The notes: generated by a model not told the origin, from the sequence alone. A stretch of 64,000 nucleotides of DNA from an uncultured Marinobacter sp. (GCF_947488835.1 NZ_CANLBK010000002.1:62001-126000), one strand, 5' to 3'. Shown: positions 1 through 10,138, numbered from the stretch's first letter. Numbers and translations are program-made.

Positions 1-1196
1 TCGCCCGGTCTACCACTGAAGTGCGAAACCGGGCGCTTCTGGCAACGGCGGAGGCGCTGGATGCGGCGCGCAGTGAGCTGGCTGAGGCAAATGCTCGTGA
101 CCTTGGTGCCGGGAAAGAAAGTGGTCTGGACGCTGCTATGTTGGACAGGCTGGAACTTACGCCTGCGCGGGTGGATGCCATGATTGAAGGTCTGCGGCAA
201 GTTGCTTCCTTGCCTGACCCCATCGGTGCAATTACCGATATGACCTATCGCCCATCTGGCATTCAAGTGGGCAAGATGCGTGTGCCCTTGGGTGTTATCG
301 GCATTATCTACGAATCCCGGCCCAATGTGACGGTTGAGGCTGCCAGCTTATGCCTGAAGTCTGGCAACGCCACGATTTTGCGCGGTGGTTCCGAATCTAT
401 CCATTCCAACCAGGCCATTGCCTTGTGTTTGGCCCGGGGACTCGCAGATGCAGGCTTGCCGGAAACAGCTGTTCAGGTTGTCAAAACGACAGATCGAGCG
501 GCGGTTGGTGAGCTGATTACCATGCCGGACTATGTGGATGTGATTGTGCCCAGGGGCGGTAAGGGACTGATTGAACGCATCAGCCGGGACGCGCGGGTGC
601 CCGTTATCAAGCATCTTGATGGCGTTTGCCATGTGTATATCGACAGCCATGCAGACCCAGAGAAAGCTCTGAATGTAGCAGTAAATGCGAAAACCCACCG
701 CTACGGCACATGCAATACAATGGAAACCCTGCTGGTGGACAAGGAAATTGCCGCCGATATGCTGCCACTGTTGAGCTCTGCTTTTACTGAAAAGGGTGTG
801 GAGCTGCGGGGATGTCAGCAGACCCGGGAAATTCTTCCGGATATAAACGCGGCCACAGAGGCAGATTGGGAAGAGGAATATCTGGCGCCCGTTCTGGCCA
901 TTCGTGTAGTGGACGGGTTGGATGGCGCCATTGCGCATATCAACCGATACAGCTCGCAGCATACTGACAGTATCATTACAGAGAACTACACCCGTGCCCG
1001 GCGCTTTATCACCGAGGTGGATTCAAGTTCTGTGATGGTCAATGCTTCCACCCGTTTTGCGGATGGCTTTGAGTATGGCCTTGGCGCTGAGATTGGCATC
1101 TCCACCGACAAGATACACGCCCGTGGGCCGGTTGGACTTGAAGGGTTGACCTCGCAAAAATACGTGGTGTTCGGCGATGGGCACATTCGGGCCTGA
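1..1196 (+). CDS. proA: Gamma-glutamyl phosphate reductase, 5' end missing
   Basis: Second enzyme of proline synthesis: NADPH-dependent reduction of gamma-glutamyl phosphate to glutamate semialdehyde in the cytoplasm. The reading frame is open from base 3 and runs in from outside the window, so roughly the first 20-25 residues are missing (the family is about 415-420 aa; about 397 are visible). An in-frame GTG at 21 exists, but the codons before it encode conserved-looking ProA sequence, so it is not the start. The aldehyde dehydrogenase-fold catalytic region around [12 protein letters not shown] carries the active-site Cys. The stop overlaps the nadD start by one base (TGATG), so the genes are probably co-transcribed. 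Assignment is secure. Confidence 0.95.
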   Translation, partial: ARSTTEVRNRALLATAEALDAARSELAEANARDLGAGKESGLDAAMLDRLELTPARVDAMIEGLRQVASLPDPIGAITDMTYRPSGIQVGKMRVPLGVIGIIYESRPNVTVEAASLCLKSGNATILRGGSESIHSNQAIALCLARGLADAGLPETAVQVVKTTDRAAVGELITMPDYVDVIVPRGGKGLIERISRDARVPVIKHLDGVCHVYIDSHADPEKALNVAVNAKTHRYGTCNTMETLLVDKEIAADMLPLLSSAFTEKGVELRGCQQTREILPDINAATEADWEEEYLAPVLAIRVVDGLDGAIAHINRYSSQHTDSIITENYTRARRFITEVDSSSVMVNASTRFADGFEYGLGAEIGISTDKIHARGPVGLEGLTSQKYVVFGDGHIRA

Positions 1197-1852
1197 TGCA
1201 GATGCATGTAATTTATGGTGGAACCTTCGACCCGATACATCATGGGCATTTGCGCCTTGCGCTGGAGGTTGGCGAGCGGCTTCGAGGCGTGCCTGTAAGC
1301 TTGATGCCTTGCCATATTCCACCGCATAAGGGTGATACTGGCGCAACAGCCGAGCAAAGGCTGCGCCTGCTTGAGTTGGCGATTGCCGGTGAACCGCGCT
1401 TAAGCGTTGACGATCGAGAACTGCGCCGGGGAGGCGCTTCCTTCACAGCGGATACCTTGCGCCAACTGCGCAAAGAGTTGGGTGCCAAGGTGCCGCTGGC
1501 TATGGTTGTAGGTACCGATGCCTTTGCCGGCCTTGATCGCTGGAATGACTGGCGGGAAATTCCTGAGTTGGCTCACATTATTGTTGTGCAGCGCCCGGGC
1601 ATAGTGTTGGACCCGAAAGGTGAGCCGGCCAGGTTGCTGGAAGAGCGCAGTGTTGGTAACGCGGAAGTTCTATACCGCAGTGCCTCCGGGAAGATTCTTA
1701 ACCTGAATCCGCCCTGGCTGGATATTTCAGCAACCGGCATCCGTGACCGGATTGGCCGTGGCCTGTCACCCCGTTATCTGGCTCCGGATGCAGTCTTGGC
1801 GGAGATTCAACGTATGGGGCTTTACGGGGCATGCCCCGCAAAGAACTTTTAG
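1196..1852 (+). CDS. nadD: Nicotinate-nucleotide adenylyltransferase
   Basis: Transfers AMP from ATP to nicotinate mononucleotide, giving deamido-NAD, the penultimate step of NAD synthesis. The N-terminus [12 protein letters not shown] carries the nucleotidyltransferase (T/H)IGH-type motif, and the C-terminal [10 protein letters not shown] is the second ATP-binding signature. At 218 aa it has the usual length. The start can be ATG 1196, which overlaps the proA stop, or ATG 1202, which gives the more typical MHVIYGG beginning. It lies in the proA-nadD-rsfS-rlmH order common in Pseudomonas-type genomes. Confidence 0.96.
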   Translation: MQMHVIYGGTFDPIHHGHLRLALEVGERLRGVPVSLMPCHIPPHKGDTGATAEQRLRLLELAIAGEPRLSVDDRELRRGGASFTADTLRQLRKELGAKVPLAMVVGTDAFAGLDRWNDWREIPELAHIIVVQRPGIVLDPKGEPARLLEERSVGNAEVLYRSASGKILNLNPPWLDISATGIRDRIGRGLSPRYLAPDAVLAEIQRMGLYGACPAKNF

Positions 1853-1922
1853 TGCTACAATCGCGATCGAAAATGACTTTTCGGGTGGCCATTCCGGCCG
1901 GCACCCGGACAACAGGGTAATT

Positions 1923-2273
1923 ATGCACGCAGAGCAACTCAAAGATCTGATAGTGAATGCACTTGAAGATGTGAAAGCAAAAGACATCAGCGTTGTTGAT
2001 GTGCGGGACCGTACCAGCGTTACCGATTTTATGGTTTTGGCATCCGGAACATCCAATCGTCACGTTAAATCCCTTGCGGATTCGGTCGTCCTTGACGCCA
2101 AAGAGAAGGGCGTTCGAGTCAATAGCGTGGAAGGCGGTGGCGGCAGCGACTGGATTCTGGTGGATATGGGCGACGTGGTTGTACACCTGATGCTCCCCGC
2201 CACCCGTGAATTTTATGATCTGGAACGCTTTTGGCGTGACGCGCCGGATGTCGAGGCTGAGGGCAGCGAGTAA
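1923..2273 (+). CDS. rsfS: Ribosomal silencing factor RsfS
   Basis: Binds ribosomal protein L14 on the large subunit and blocks subunit joining in starvation. The frame is open further upstream (from 1743, inside nadD), but ATG 1923 gives the normal 116-residue protein beginning [14 protein letters not shown]. Conserved features visible are [15 protein letters not shown] and [15 protein letters not shown]. Seventy bases separate it from nadD. RlmH, which also acts on the large subunit, follows after 2 bases. Confidence 0.94.
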   Translation: MHAEQLKDLIVNALEDVKAKDISVVDVRDRTSVTDFMVLASGTSNRHVKSLADSVVLDAKEKGVRVNSVEGGGGSDWILVDMGDVVVHLMLPATREFYDLERFWRDAPDVEAEGSE

Positions 2274-2275
2274 TC

Positions 2276-2746
2276 ATGCGACTGCGCCTGATCTGTGTGG
2301 GGCAAAAGATGCCCGGCTGGGTCAGTAAGGGCTACGACGACTACGCTCGTCGTATGCCTCCGGAAATGCCTCTTGAGCTGGTAGAAATTGCCATGCCTCA
2401 TCGCGGCAAAAACCCCGATATTCCCCGGCTGATGCAGCGTGAAAGCGACGCGATACTGGCAGCTACCGGTCCTAAAGACAGAGTGGTTGCGCTGGAGGTG
2501 ACAGGGCGTGCCTGGTCTACCGAAAAGCTGGCCAGTCAGTTGGAAAGCTGGCAGCAAGACGGAAGGGATGTGAGCTTTCTTGTTGGTGGGCCTGATGGTT
2601 TGGCCGAGCCTTGCCGTCAGCGCGCAGATCAGCAGTGGTCGCTTTCCCCTCTCACTTTACCTCACCCTCTTGTTCGGATTCTGTTGGCAGAACAGTTATA
2701 TAGAGCCTGGTCGATTACCCGTAACCACCCGTACCACCGGGCTTAG
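2276..2746 (+). CDS. rlmH: 23S rRNA pseudouridine-1915 N3-methyltransferase RlmH
   Basis: SPOUT-fold methyltransferase that modifies pseudouridine 1915 in helix 69 of 23S rRNA on assembled 70S ribosomes. At 156 aa it has the standard length. The SAM-binding knot is visible as FLVGGPDGL (about residues 100-108), with the C-terminal [14 protein letters not shown] and the terminal NHPYHRA typical of the family. The start lies two bases after rsfS, so the genes are translationally close. Confidence 0.96.
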   Translation: MRLRLICVGQKMPGWVSKGYDDYARRMPPEMPLELVEIAMPHRGKNPDIPRLMQRESDAILAATGPKDRVVALEVTGRAWSTEKLASQLESWQQDGRDVSFLVGGPDGLAEPCRQRADQQWSLSPLTLPHPLVRILLAEQLYRAWSITRNHPYHRA

Positions 2747-2755
2747 GAAACATCC

Positions 2756-4651
2756 ATGCCGTGGGGTGAATTCAAGGATACTGCCGCCGAGCGCAGACTG
2801 TTCCAGCGTCGTGTCACTGTTATGCTGGTATTGGTATTCCTCCTTTTGTCAGTGCTTGTCGCCCGTATGTATCAGCTCCAGATTGTCGAGCATGATATTT
2901 ACACCACCCTCTCTGATAAAAACCGTGTACAGGTCCAGTCTGTGCCGCCCCCCCGCGGTCTTGTATACGATCGTAACCAGGTTTTGCTGGCGGAAAATCG
3001 CCCCGTCTTCAGTGTAACTGTCGTGCCGGAACGTGTTGGCGATACAGGTGCTGCGCTTGAACAGCTTGTCAGTATTCTTGATATATCCGATGAGGATCTG
3101 GAACGGTTTCAACGCCGCTTACGCGAGCCCCGCCGCCCGTTTCAGGAGATTCCGTTGCGCTACGACCTGACCGAACATGAGATTGCTCGTCTGGCGGTAC
3201 ACCGGCACGAGCTGCCGGGCGTAGAGGTTGAGGCCGAACTGGTTCGATATTACCCCCATAGTGAACTGACGGCCCATGCGCTGGGGTTTGTCGGACGAAT
3301 CAACCGTGACGAATTGCAGCGGATAGACCCGGTTAATTATGCTGGCACCAACTACATTGGCAAGTCTGGTGTAGAGAGGTTTTATGAAGAGTTGCTGCAC
3401 GGAAAAGTTGGCTACCAACATGTAGAAACCAACGCCCGAGGCCGTACCCTCAGAGTTCTTGAGCACGAAAACCCTGTGCCCGGTGAGGATCTGAAGCTGC
3501 ACCTGGATTTGCGATTGCAGGAACGGGCGCATGAGCTCCTTGACGGTCGCCGGGGGGCTATCGTCGCCATCGAACCTGCAACAGGGGGGATATTGGCGCT
3601 TGCCAGCGTACCGGGCTTTGATGCCAACCAGTTTGTAACTGGAATCAGTGTGGCAGACTATCGAGAGCTGAGTGAGAGCAAAGACAAGCCCTTGTTTAAC
3701 CGAGCTTTACGAGGGCAATACCCTCCAGGATCTACGCTCAAACCCATGCTGGCGATTGCGGCTCTGGATAGTGGGGCGGTCACAAGGGATCACACCATTT
3801 GGGACCCGGGGCACTTTCAAATCAATTCGGCAGGTCGCCGTTGGCGTGACTGGAAGCGGGGCGGCCACGGCTGGGTTGATCTGACCTATGCAATGGCGCA
3901 GTCCTGTGACGTCTATTTTTATGAAGCAGCTATCGAAATGGGTGTGGACACCATGGTCGATTATTTGGCTCGTTTCGGCTTTGGCGAGGATGCGACTCTG
4001 GATGTGTCCGGCGCTTTAAGCGGCATTTTGCCTTCCCCGGACTGGAAAAGAGGCACACGCAATGAGCCTTGGTATCCGGGAGACACTGTCAATCTAGGTA
4101 TAGGGCAGGGCTTTATGTTGTCTACCCCACTGCAGTTGGCCACCGCCACTGCGCTGATTGCCAACCGTGGCGAGTGGGTAGAGCCAAGGTTGCTGAAAGA
4201 TATCCAGGGTGACCGTTCCGCAGACGAGTTTTTGCCTTCCGAAACCCACGAGCCGTTAAAACTCAAAAACCCGAGTGACTGGGAATTCATAGCCGACTCC
4301 ATGGCCGAAGTGATGCATGGAGTGAGGGGCACCGCCCGTGCTGCAGGCCGCGGAGCTCCTTACCGCATGGCCGGAAAAACCGGTACCGCCCAAGTATTCA
4401 GCCTTGCAGAAGATGAAGAGTACGACGCAGAGGAAGTGCGGGAACGATTGCGCGACCATGCTCTGTTTGTTGGTTTTGCGCCGGTTAAAAAACCACAGAT
4501 TGCGGTTGCTGTGATTGTTGAAAACGGCGGGGGTGGCAGTAGCACCGCAGCCCCTGTGGCCCGAGCTCTGTTCGATGCCTGGATACTGGAGTTTTCTGCC
4601 GCTGCAGGTTCCCTCATCAGCAAAACCGATTCGCAAAGTGAGGCACCTTGA
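2756..4651 (+). CDS. mrdA: Penicillin-binding protein 2, elongation transpeptidase
   Basis: Inner-membrane D,D-transpeptidase of the elongasome that cross-links new peptidoglycan in lateral wall growth. It has one N-terminal membrane segment (about residues 22-40), a PBP dimerisation/pedestal domain, then the transpeptidase domain. Catalytic motifs are STLK (Ser326), SCD (about 383-385) and KTGT (Lys541). At 631 aa it matches the family. Start ATG 2756 lies 9 bases after rlmH. Its stop overlaps the mrdB start, as expected for the PBP2/RodA polymerase pair. Confidence 0.97.
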   Translation: MPWGEFKDTAAERRLFQRRVTVMLVLVFLLLSVLVARMYQLQIVEHDIYTTLSDKNRVQVQSVPPPRGLVYDRNQVLLAENRPVFSVTVVPERVGDTGAALEQLVSILDISDEDLERFQRRLREPRRPFQEIPLRYDLTEHEIARLAVHRHELPGVEVEAELVRYYPHSELTAHALGFVGRINRDELQRIDPVNYAGTNYIGKSGVERFYEELLHGKVGYQHVETNARGRTLRVLEHENPVPGEDLKLHLDLRLQERAHELLDGRRGAIVAIEPATGGILALASVPGFDANQFVTGISVADYRELSESKDKPLFNRALRGQYPPGSTLKPMLAIAALDSGAVTRDHTIWDPGHFQINSAGRRWRDWKRGGHGWVDLTYAMAQSCDVYFYEAAIEMGVDTMVDYLARFGFGEDATLDVSGALSGILPSPDWKRGTRNEPWYPGDTVNLGIGQGFMLSTPLQLATATALIANRGEWVEPRLLKDIQGDRSADEFLPSETHEPLKLKNPSDWEFIADSMAEVMHGVRGTARAAGRGAPYRMAGKTGTAQVFSLAEDEEYDAEEVRERLRDHALFVGFAPVKKPQIAVAVIVENGGGGSSTAAPVARALFDAWILEFSAAAGSLISKTDSQSEAP

Positions 4652-5793
4652 TGGCCCCCCGGGAAGTGTTCAGCTCAACAGCCAGCAATCCTCTTGGCCG
4701 CCCAAAAGGCCTGTGGTCTGCCCTGCATCTGGACCCGATTCTTCTCTTCCTGCTCATTGCCCTGATTTCCAGTGGCCTTTTCGTGCTGTATAGCGGAGCT
4801 GATCGGAACCTGGATGTTGTTAAAGCACAGGGCGTGCGCTTTGCCATCGCATTTGTAGTGATGCTGGTTTTCGCTCAGCTTGATCCTTCTGTTTTCCGGC
4901 GTTGGGCGCCCTGGCTCTATATTCTCGGGCTCGCGGGCCTGGTTGCTGTGCTATTTGTGGGCGTTGGTGCCAAAGGTGCGCAGCGCTGGTTGGCATTGCC
5001 GGGTTTGCCACGGTTTCAACCATCGGAACTGATGAAGCTGGTTGTCCCGATAATGGCAGCCTGGTACCTCTCGCGCCATTTCTTGCCGCCGAGGTTGTCA
5101 CGCATTGGTGTCGGTCTGGCAATAGTGCTTCTTCCGATGCTTCTGATAGTGAGGCAACCTGATCTCGGGACCTCGCTTCTTGTGGGCATGGCTGGACTGT
5201 TTGTGGTGTTTTTTGCTGGCATGAGCTGGAAACTCATAGGCGCATTTATGGCAATGGTGTCTGTGGCCGCGCCGGTAATGTGGTTTTTCGGGATGCGCGA
5301 ATACCAGAAACAGCGAGTGCTAACGCTGCTGGACCCTCAGAGCGATCCGCTGGGTGCGGGCTGGAATATCATTCAATCCAAAACTGCCATTGGTTCTGGT
5401 GGTTTTGACGGCAAAGGCTGGCTTCAGGGCACCCAGTCGCATCTTGAGTTTCTTCCGGAAAGCCACACGGATTTTATCGTGGCAGTTCTGGCGGAGGAGT
5501 TCGGGTTTGTTGGGATTCTGCTGTTGCTCAGTGTGTATTTCCTGATTATTTTGCGCTGTCTTTTTATTTCCGTTACCGCTCAGGATTCGTTCAGCCGCCT
5601 TGTGGCGGGAGCGTTGACCATGACCTTCTTTATCTACGTGTTTGTCAATGTCGGCATGGTGAGTGGTCTACTACCAGTGGTCGGGGTCCCTTTGCCGCTT
5701 GTGTCCTATGGCGGAACATCAACCGTTACCCTGATGGCAGCGTTTGGTATTCTGATGTCCATACATACCCACCGCAGGATGATCTCGGCCTGA
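4651..5793 (+). CDS. mrdB: Rod-shape SEDS glycosyltransferase RodA
   Basis: Integral-membrane peptidoglycan glycosyltransferase that works with PBP2. About ten hydrophobic segments are visible, with SEDS signatures such as GWNIIQSKTAIGSGG and LPESHTDFIVAVLAEE and the C-terminal LPLVSYGGTS. An upstream TTG at 4648 is in frame, but ATG 4651 overlaps the mrdA stop by one base (TGATG) and is preferred (380 aa). No mltB gene follows; rlpA comes next after about 100 bases. Confidence 0.96.
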   Translation: MAPREVFSSTASNPLGRPKGLWSALHLDPILLFLLIALISSGLFVLYSGADRNLDVVKAQGVRFAIAFVVMLVFAQLDPSVFRRWAPWLYILGLAGLVAVLFVGVGAKGAQRWLALPGLPRFQPSELMKLVVPIMAAWYLSRHFLPPRLSRIGVGLAIVLLPMLLIVRQPDLGTSLLVGMAGLFVVFFAGMSWKLIGAFMAMVSVAAPVMWFFGMREYQKQRVLTLLDPQSDPLGAGWNIIQSKTAIGSGGFDGKGWLQGTQSHLEFLPESHTDFIVAVLAEEFGFVGILLLLSVYFLIILRCLFISVTAQDSFSRLVAGALTMTFFIYVFVNVGMVSGLLPVVGVPLPLVSYGGTSTVTLMAAFGILMSIHTHRRMISA

Positions 5794-5894
5794 TGTCAGG
5801 CCGGTAATGGTGATAGGGGCCACGAACCCGTTACAATGATCGCGAGCGCTGTATCTTTTATTCGGCAGCGCATATTTCAGAGGGCATCTGTACA

Positions 5895-6818
5895 GTGACA
5901 TTTTATCGCTCAGGGTTACGGCTGTTGGGCTTGGCGGCAGTAACTCTTGCCGGCTGCGCTTCGGCCCCAACGCCTGCGCCAAACGGCACCGATCATTCAT
6001 CACGTTACACGATTACTCAGGACCGGGCGCCCACAGGAAACTTTGATGCCTCGGGCTTGTCAGATGCAGTGCCCGTATATCAGGCTCCAGTCAGGGCGGG
6101 GAACAAATCCCCCTATACAGTTTGGGGCAAGCACTACACAGTAATGGACAGCAATGACGGCTATGTCGCTCGCGGAACCGCAAGCTGGTATGGCGAAAAG
6201 TTCCATGGCCACAAAACGTCTAACGGCGAAACCTTTGATATGTACGAAATGTCCGCCGCCCATAAATCGCTGCGGATTCCGGGTTATGCAAAAGTGACCA
6301 ATCTGGATAACGGCCAATCTGTGATTGTCCGGGTTAATGATCGGGGGCCGTTCCACGGCGACCGCCTCATTGATTTGTCTTACGCGGCGGCCAAGAAATT
6401 GGGTTATCAGTCTCGTGGAACGGCACGCGTAGAAGTGGCGTCCATCACAGTGAAGCCAGACGGCAGGATGTTCCTGGCTGGTCAGCCTTTTGCGCTGGAC
6501 GGGCAGCAGAGGAGCAGTCCAGTGCAAACACAAGCTGCTGGCACCGCATTTGACGGGCAGGGCGGCGGGCTGTTTGTTCAGCTCGGCTCCTTCAGCAGTC
6601 GCGACCCGGCAGAAAAGTTACAGACCCGCGCCATGGATATGCTCGGTAGCTCTTTAGGTGGTAACTCTGTGCGAGTGCGCGCAGTGGACACAGCCTCAGG
6701 GCGCTTTCACCGGGTTCAGGTTGGGCCGTTTCAGGATGAAGGCACAGCACGAAAGACACAGAGCCTTTTGGAAGCTGAAGGATTTGCGCAATCAATTGTG
6801 CTGACCGATTCTGACTAA
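5895..6818 (+). CDS. rlpA: RlpA septal lytic transglycosylase lipoprotein with SPOR domain
   Basis: Outer-membrane lipoprotein. RlpA homologues in Pseudomonas cleave denuded glycan strands at the division site. It starts at GTG 5895 with upstream purines. The signal peptide ends in the lipobox LAGC, lipidated Cys21. The double-psi beta-barrel domain follows (GTASWYGEKFHGHKTSNGE, then VRVNDRGPFHGDRLIDLS with the catalytic-site residues), and a C-terminal SPOR domain (about residues 220-305) binds glycan lacking stem peptides. At 307 aa the length is typical. It sits between mrdB and dacA, within the wall-synthesis cluster. Confidence 0.95.
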   Translation: MTFYRSGLRLLGLAAVTLAGCASAPTPAPNGTDHSSRYTITQDRAPTGNFDASGLSDAVPVYQAPVRAGNKSPYTVWGKHYTVMDSNDGYVARGTASWYGEKFHGHKTSNGETFDMYEMSAAHKSLRIPGYAKVTNLDNGQSVIVRVNDRGPFHGDRLIDLSYAAAKKLGYQSRGTARVEVASITVKPDGRMFLAGQPFALDGQQRSSPVQTQAAGTAFDGQGGGLFVQLGSFSSRDPAEKLQTRAMDMLGSSLGGNSVRVRAVDTASGRFHRVQVGPFQDEGTARKTQSLLEAEGFAQSIVLTDSD

Positions 6819-6865
6819 TTGTCAGATCACACAAAAAACACACTTAACGACGAACGAATGGACCC

Positions 6866-8047
6866 ATGGCATTAAAATCAGTTTTTCGCTCACTCTCTTT
6901 TGTTTCAGCAATCTTTGCGTTTGTGCTGATGCTGACGGTATCAGGTCAGGCAGCTTCACAGACAGTACTGATTCCTTCGCCGCCGCAAATTGCTGGCAGT
7001 TCCTACGTGCTGATGGATCCGAAAAGTGGTCGAATCATCATGGAGGAGAACAGTAACGAGCGCTTACCGCCGGCCAGCCTGACCAAAATGATGACAGCGT
7101 ACATTGTTGAGCGGGAGCTGGACGAAGGCCGGATCAGCATGTCCGACATGGTTCCTATCAGCGTTAACGCATGGAAAACCGAGGGCTCCCGTACGTTTAT
7201 CAAGGAGGGCACCAGCGTATCCGTAGAGGATCTCCTCAAAGGCGTAATCATTCAGTCGGGCAACGATGCGTCTGTAGCACTGGCGGAGTTTGTTGCCGGC
7301 AGTGAGGGTGCGTTCGTGGATATCATGAACCAGCAAGCTCAGCTACTGGGCATGAAGGATACTCACTTCCAGAATGCTACCGGCCTGCCCGCCGCCGATC
7401 ACTTTTCCACCGCCTATGATCTGGCTGTTCTGGCCCGTGCGATCATTAATGATTACCCGGAGAACTACCCGATATACGCGGAGAAGCACTTTACTTACAA
7501 CAATATCCGTCAACCTAACCGCAACAGCCTGTTGTGGCGCGATGAAAGCGTCGATGGGCTCAAAACCGGCCATACTGAAGAGGCAGGGTACTGTCTTGTT
7601 GCTTCAGCCAAGCGCAACGACACACGCTTTATTGCGACAGTGATGGGAACCAGCAGTTCTGAGGCGCGGTCTCAGGAAATTCAGAAAATGCTGAACTACG
7701 GGTTTCGCTACTATGAAAGCGAGCGCTTGTTCCGCGCTGGTCAAGAGCTGATTGAAGCCAAGGTTTGGGGCGGTCAGTCTGACAAGCTTTCGGTGGGCAT
7801 GCTTGAAGATGCCTACGTGACCATTCCCCGCGGGTCCCGCAACAGCCTTGAATCCAGCGTGGATCTGGATTCCGTGATCAAGGCACCGATTCGTGCCGGC
7901 GATGAGCTCGGGCGTGTGAAGGTGTCCTTTAATGGCGAAGTACTGATAGACCAACCAGTTCTCGCGCTGACGGAAGTTCCTGAAGGCGGTTTGTTCAAGC
8001 GCATCTGGGACGCCATCAAATTGTTTTTTGTTCAGTTATTCCAGTAA
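6866..8047 (+). CDS. dacA: D-alanyl-D-alanine carboxypeptidase (PBP5/6 type)
   Basis: Trims the terminal D-Ala from peptidoglycan pentapeptides in the periplasm. The 393-aa protein has a signal peptide ending near SGQAASQ (about residues 26-31), then the serine carboxypeptidase domain with SLTK (71-74), SGN (131-133) and KTG (234-236), a beta-rich second domain, and an amphipathic C-terminus (FKRIWDAIKLFFVQLFQ) that anchors PBP5 proteins to the inner membrane. It lies downstream of rlpA and upstream of ybeD-lipB, the usual order. Confidence 0.97.
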   Translation: MALKSVFRSLSFVSAIFAFVLMLTVSGQAASQTVLIPSPPQIAGSSYVLMDPKSGRIIMEENSNERLPPASLTKMMTAYIVERELDEGRISMSDMVPISVNAWKTEGSRTFIKEGTSVSVEDLLKGVIIQSGNDASVALAEFVAGSEGAFVDIMNQQAQLLGMKDTHFQNATGLPAADHFSTAYDLAVLARAIINDYPENYPIYAEKHFTYNNIRQPNRNSLLWRDESVDGLKTGHTEEAGYCLVASAKRNDTRFIATVMGTSSSEARSQEIQKMLNYGFRYYESERLFRAGQELIEAKVWGGQSDKLSVGMLEDAYVTIPRGSRNSLESSVDLDSVIKAPIRAGDELGRVKVSFNGEVLIDQPVLALTEVPEGGLFKRIWDAIKLFFVQLFQ

Positions 8048-8076
8048 GGGCGAGTTGAGCCCGGGAGAAAAGCGGC

Positions 8077-8346
8077 ATGAGCGAGCCGAAAGCGCCAAAA
8101 ATAGAGTTTCCCTGTGATTACGGCATCAAAGTGATTGGCGATGCCGCACCGGATTTCAAAGAGTTTGTGGTAGCGGTTGTTGAACAGCACGCTCCGGGAA
8201 TCAAGGAAGAAGATGTCTCTGTAAAAGACAGCAGGGAAGGCCGGTTCTGCTCGGTACGGCTGAATATTCTGGCGACCGGCGAACCGCAGCTAAAGGCCTT
8301 GTTTGAGGATCTCAAGGCCAGCGGCCGCGTTCACATGGTGTTGTAA
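8077..8346 (+). CDS. ybeD: YbeD-family (DUF493) small protein
   Basis: An 89-aa cytoplasmic protein of the DUF493/YbeD family, ferredoxin-like fold; its biochemical role is not established. YbeD genes sit almost invariably between dacA and lipB, as here, with a 5-base gap to lipB, so a link with lipoate metabolism or an allosteric role is only suggested by context. The start ATG has an upstream GGGAGAAAAG ribosome-binding stretch. Confidence 0.93.
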   Translation: MSEPKAPKIEFPCDYGIKVIGDAAPDFKEFVVAVVEQHAPGIKEEDVSVKDSREGRFCSVRLNILATGEPQLKALFEDLKASGRVHMVL

Positions 8347-8351
8347 GCGCC

Positions 8352-9014
8352 ATGCCTGATCTGATTGTCAGGTCTTTGGGGCAACAGCCCTATCTGGAAA
8401 CCTGGGAAGCCATGAAAAGCTTCACGGCGGAAAGAGGCGACGACGCCAATGACGAGCTTTGGTGCCTGGAGCACCCCCGTGTGTACACCCAGGGCCAGGC
8501 CGGCAAGGCGGAACACATTCTGGCGCCGGGTGATATTCCGGTAATCCAGGTAGACCGTGGTGGACAGGTGACCTATCACGGGCCTGGCCAGCTGGTGGTT
8601 TACCTGATGATTGGGTTAACCCGTCGCAAGATAGGCGTGAGAGGGCTGGTCGACATTATTGAGCAGGGTATAGTGCGCACGCTTGCTGAGCTTGATATTG
8701 CCGCAGAGCCTCGGCCGGATGCGCCGGGTGTCTACGTGGGTGATGCAAAAATTGCCTCCCTCGGATTGCGAGTTCGTCGAGGCTGTTCGTTCCACGGTCT
8801 GGCACTGAATGTGGATATGGACATGGAGCCGTTCCGGAGGATTAACCCCTGCGGCTATTCAGGTTTAGCCATGTGCCAAACCAGTGACTTTGCAGCCTCG
8901 GCGTCAATTGATGATATTGAGCAGCGGCTGGCAGCGCAGCTCGTTGCAGGGCTGGGCGATACTGCAGTGAGTTATCGGAAGGGCTGGGAAGATCAGGCTG
9001 GTTCGTGGGACTGA
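8352..9014 (+). CDS. lipB: Octanoyl-[acyl-carrier-protein] transferase
   Basis: Moves octanoyl groups from acyl carrier protein to lipoyl domains of dehydrogenase complexes. At 220 aa it has the usual length. The substrate pocket motif is [14 protein letters not shown] (69-82), and the catalytic dyad is Lys133 in GDAKIASLG and Cys175 in LAMCQTSDF. The partner gene lipA is not next to it but about 29 kb away at 38008-39051 on the other strand. Its 3' end overlaps the convergent GGDEF gene by 22 bases. Confidence 0.97.
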   Translation: MPDLIVRSLGQQPYLETWEAMKSFTAERGDDANDELWCLEHPRVYTQGQAGKAEHILAPGDIPVIQVDRGGQVTYHGPGQLVVYLMIGLTRRKIGVRGLVDIIEQGIVRTLAELDIAAEPRPDAPGVYVGDAKIASLGLRVRRGCSFHGLALNVDMDMEPFRRINPCGYSGLAMCQTSDFAASASIDDIEQRLAAQLVAGLGDTAVSYRKGWEDQAGSWD

Positions 9015-10087
9015 TGAACGCAAACACGGTTGCGCCCGAGCGCTTTTGCACGATATAAGGCTTCGTCTGAACGCTGAAGAAGCTTGTCGATAGACTCCGC
9101 CCCCTTGATACTTGCGACGCCAATGCTGGCAGTGCAACGCACTTCTGTGTGTTCCATCATCACAGCTTTTTCAGCGATTGCTTCACGAATCCTGTTGGCA
9201 ATCTGCATTGCCCCATCTGCGTCGGTCTCTGGTAGCAATACCAGATATTCCTCGCCTCCCCAGCGAGCAGTGGTGTCCAGTTTTCGGGCCCCTCCATGTA
9301 ATGTTCTTGCAACCAGCACAATCAGCTCATCACCTACATGGTGACCGTAAGTGTCGTTTACGCTCTTGAACAGGTCGATGTCCACCAACAACACGGAAAA
9401 TGGCCTGCTGGTGCGAAGGTAACGCTCGTATTCCGCTTCCAGTTGCGCCAAAGCCTCTCGGCGGTTTGCCAGTCCTGTGAGCGTGTCGTGCTTGGCGGCG
9501 TATTCAAACTCCTGAGCCAGTGCCAGCAAACCAAGTTTGCTGCGGCGCCGGCTCCGATCAAGGATGTAGCAAGTGATCATTTCAAAGCCGAGGGCTACAA
9601 CCATGGTAATCCGGAAGCTGGTGCTATAGGGCAAATTCAGTAATTGGTCTGAAAGCGGGCTGAAGAACAGCAGCATAACCCCTGTAAATCCGAAAAGGCA
9701 GGCGCCAATACCAAACCGCGCATCGCTGATGTAAAAAATGATGGGTGGGTAGGCAAAAAGCCAGATAATCGCTGAACCATTCTCTAATGCGCTGACGGAC
9801 ACATAGATAAACACGGTGGTGGTCAGGCCAATAAACGCGCGTCGCTGAAAGGTTTTATGGCGAAACGCAGTATAAATCAGCAAGTTGGTGACCATCAGAA
9901 CGGCAAATACTATGAGCAGGCCAGCCGAGAGGTGTTCGCCTTGCTCGACAGACCGAGAGGCAAAAAAACCAAGCAATGGCACTGCTGCAATGCTCAGCCA
10001 GTTAATCAGAACCGGGACTGGAATTTCACCCGACACTCGAAGCTGAGAGTGCTCATTTGCAGGAGGGTCAGGCGCAATATTCGACAT
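8993..10087 (-). CDS. Membrane-bound diguanylate cyclase (GGDEF)
   Basis: Predicted c-di-GMP synthase. The N-terminal half (about residues 25-195) has five to six hydrophobic segments without a recognisable sensor family. The C-terminal GGDEF domain begins after [13 protein letters not shown]. The signature is GGEEY at 277-281, a functional variant, preceded by an inhibitory I-site RKLD at 268-271 with the canonical five-residue spacing, so product inhibition is expected. The ribosome-binding site is weak. An FNR-like site overlaps a sigma-70-like promoter just upstream. The 3' end overlaps lipB. The activating signal is unknown. Confidence 0.9.
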   Translation of the reverse strand: MSNIAPDPPANEHSQLRVSGEIPVPVLINWLSIAAVPLLGFFASRSVEQGEHLSAGLLIVFAVLMVTNLLIYTAFRHKTFQRRAFIGLTTTVFIYVSVSALENGSAIIWLFAYPPIIFYISDARFGIGACLFGFTGVMLLFFSPLSDQLLNLPYSTSFRITMVVALGFEMITCYILDRSRRRSKLGLLALAQEFEYAAKHDTLTGLANRREALAQLEAEYERYLRTSRPFSVLLVDIDLFKSVNDTYGHHVGDELIVLVARTLHGGARKLDTTARWGGEEYLVLLPETDADGAMQIANRIREAIAEKAVMMEHTEVRCTASIGVASIKGAESIDKLLQRSDEALYRAKALGRNRVCVHQSHEPA

Positions 10088-10104
10088 AGAGTGAACTGGA
10101 TCTT

Positions 10105-10138
10105 TTGATGATTATCAGCACGTTTGATTCCGTGTCCA
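10105..10138 (-). promoter_or_regulatory. Candidate promoter with overlapping FNR-like box, GGDEF gene
   Basis: Reading the minus strand, TGGACA (10138-10133), a 16-base spacer and GATAAT (10116-10111) resemble a sigma-70 promoter. The stretch 10105-10118 is TTGAT-GATT-ATCAG, nine of ten matches to the FNR/Anr consensus TTGAT-N4-ATCAA, and it covers the -10. That position fits repression by FNR in low oxygen rather than activation. This is inference from motif and position only. Confidence 0.45.

Noticed and set aside
1743..1922. N-terminal extension of rsfS inside nadD
   Set aside because: It overlaps nadD, and ATG 1923 gives the standard family start.
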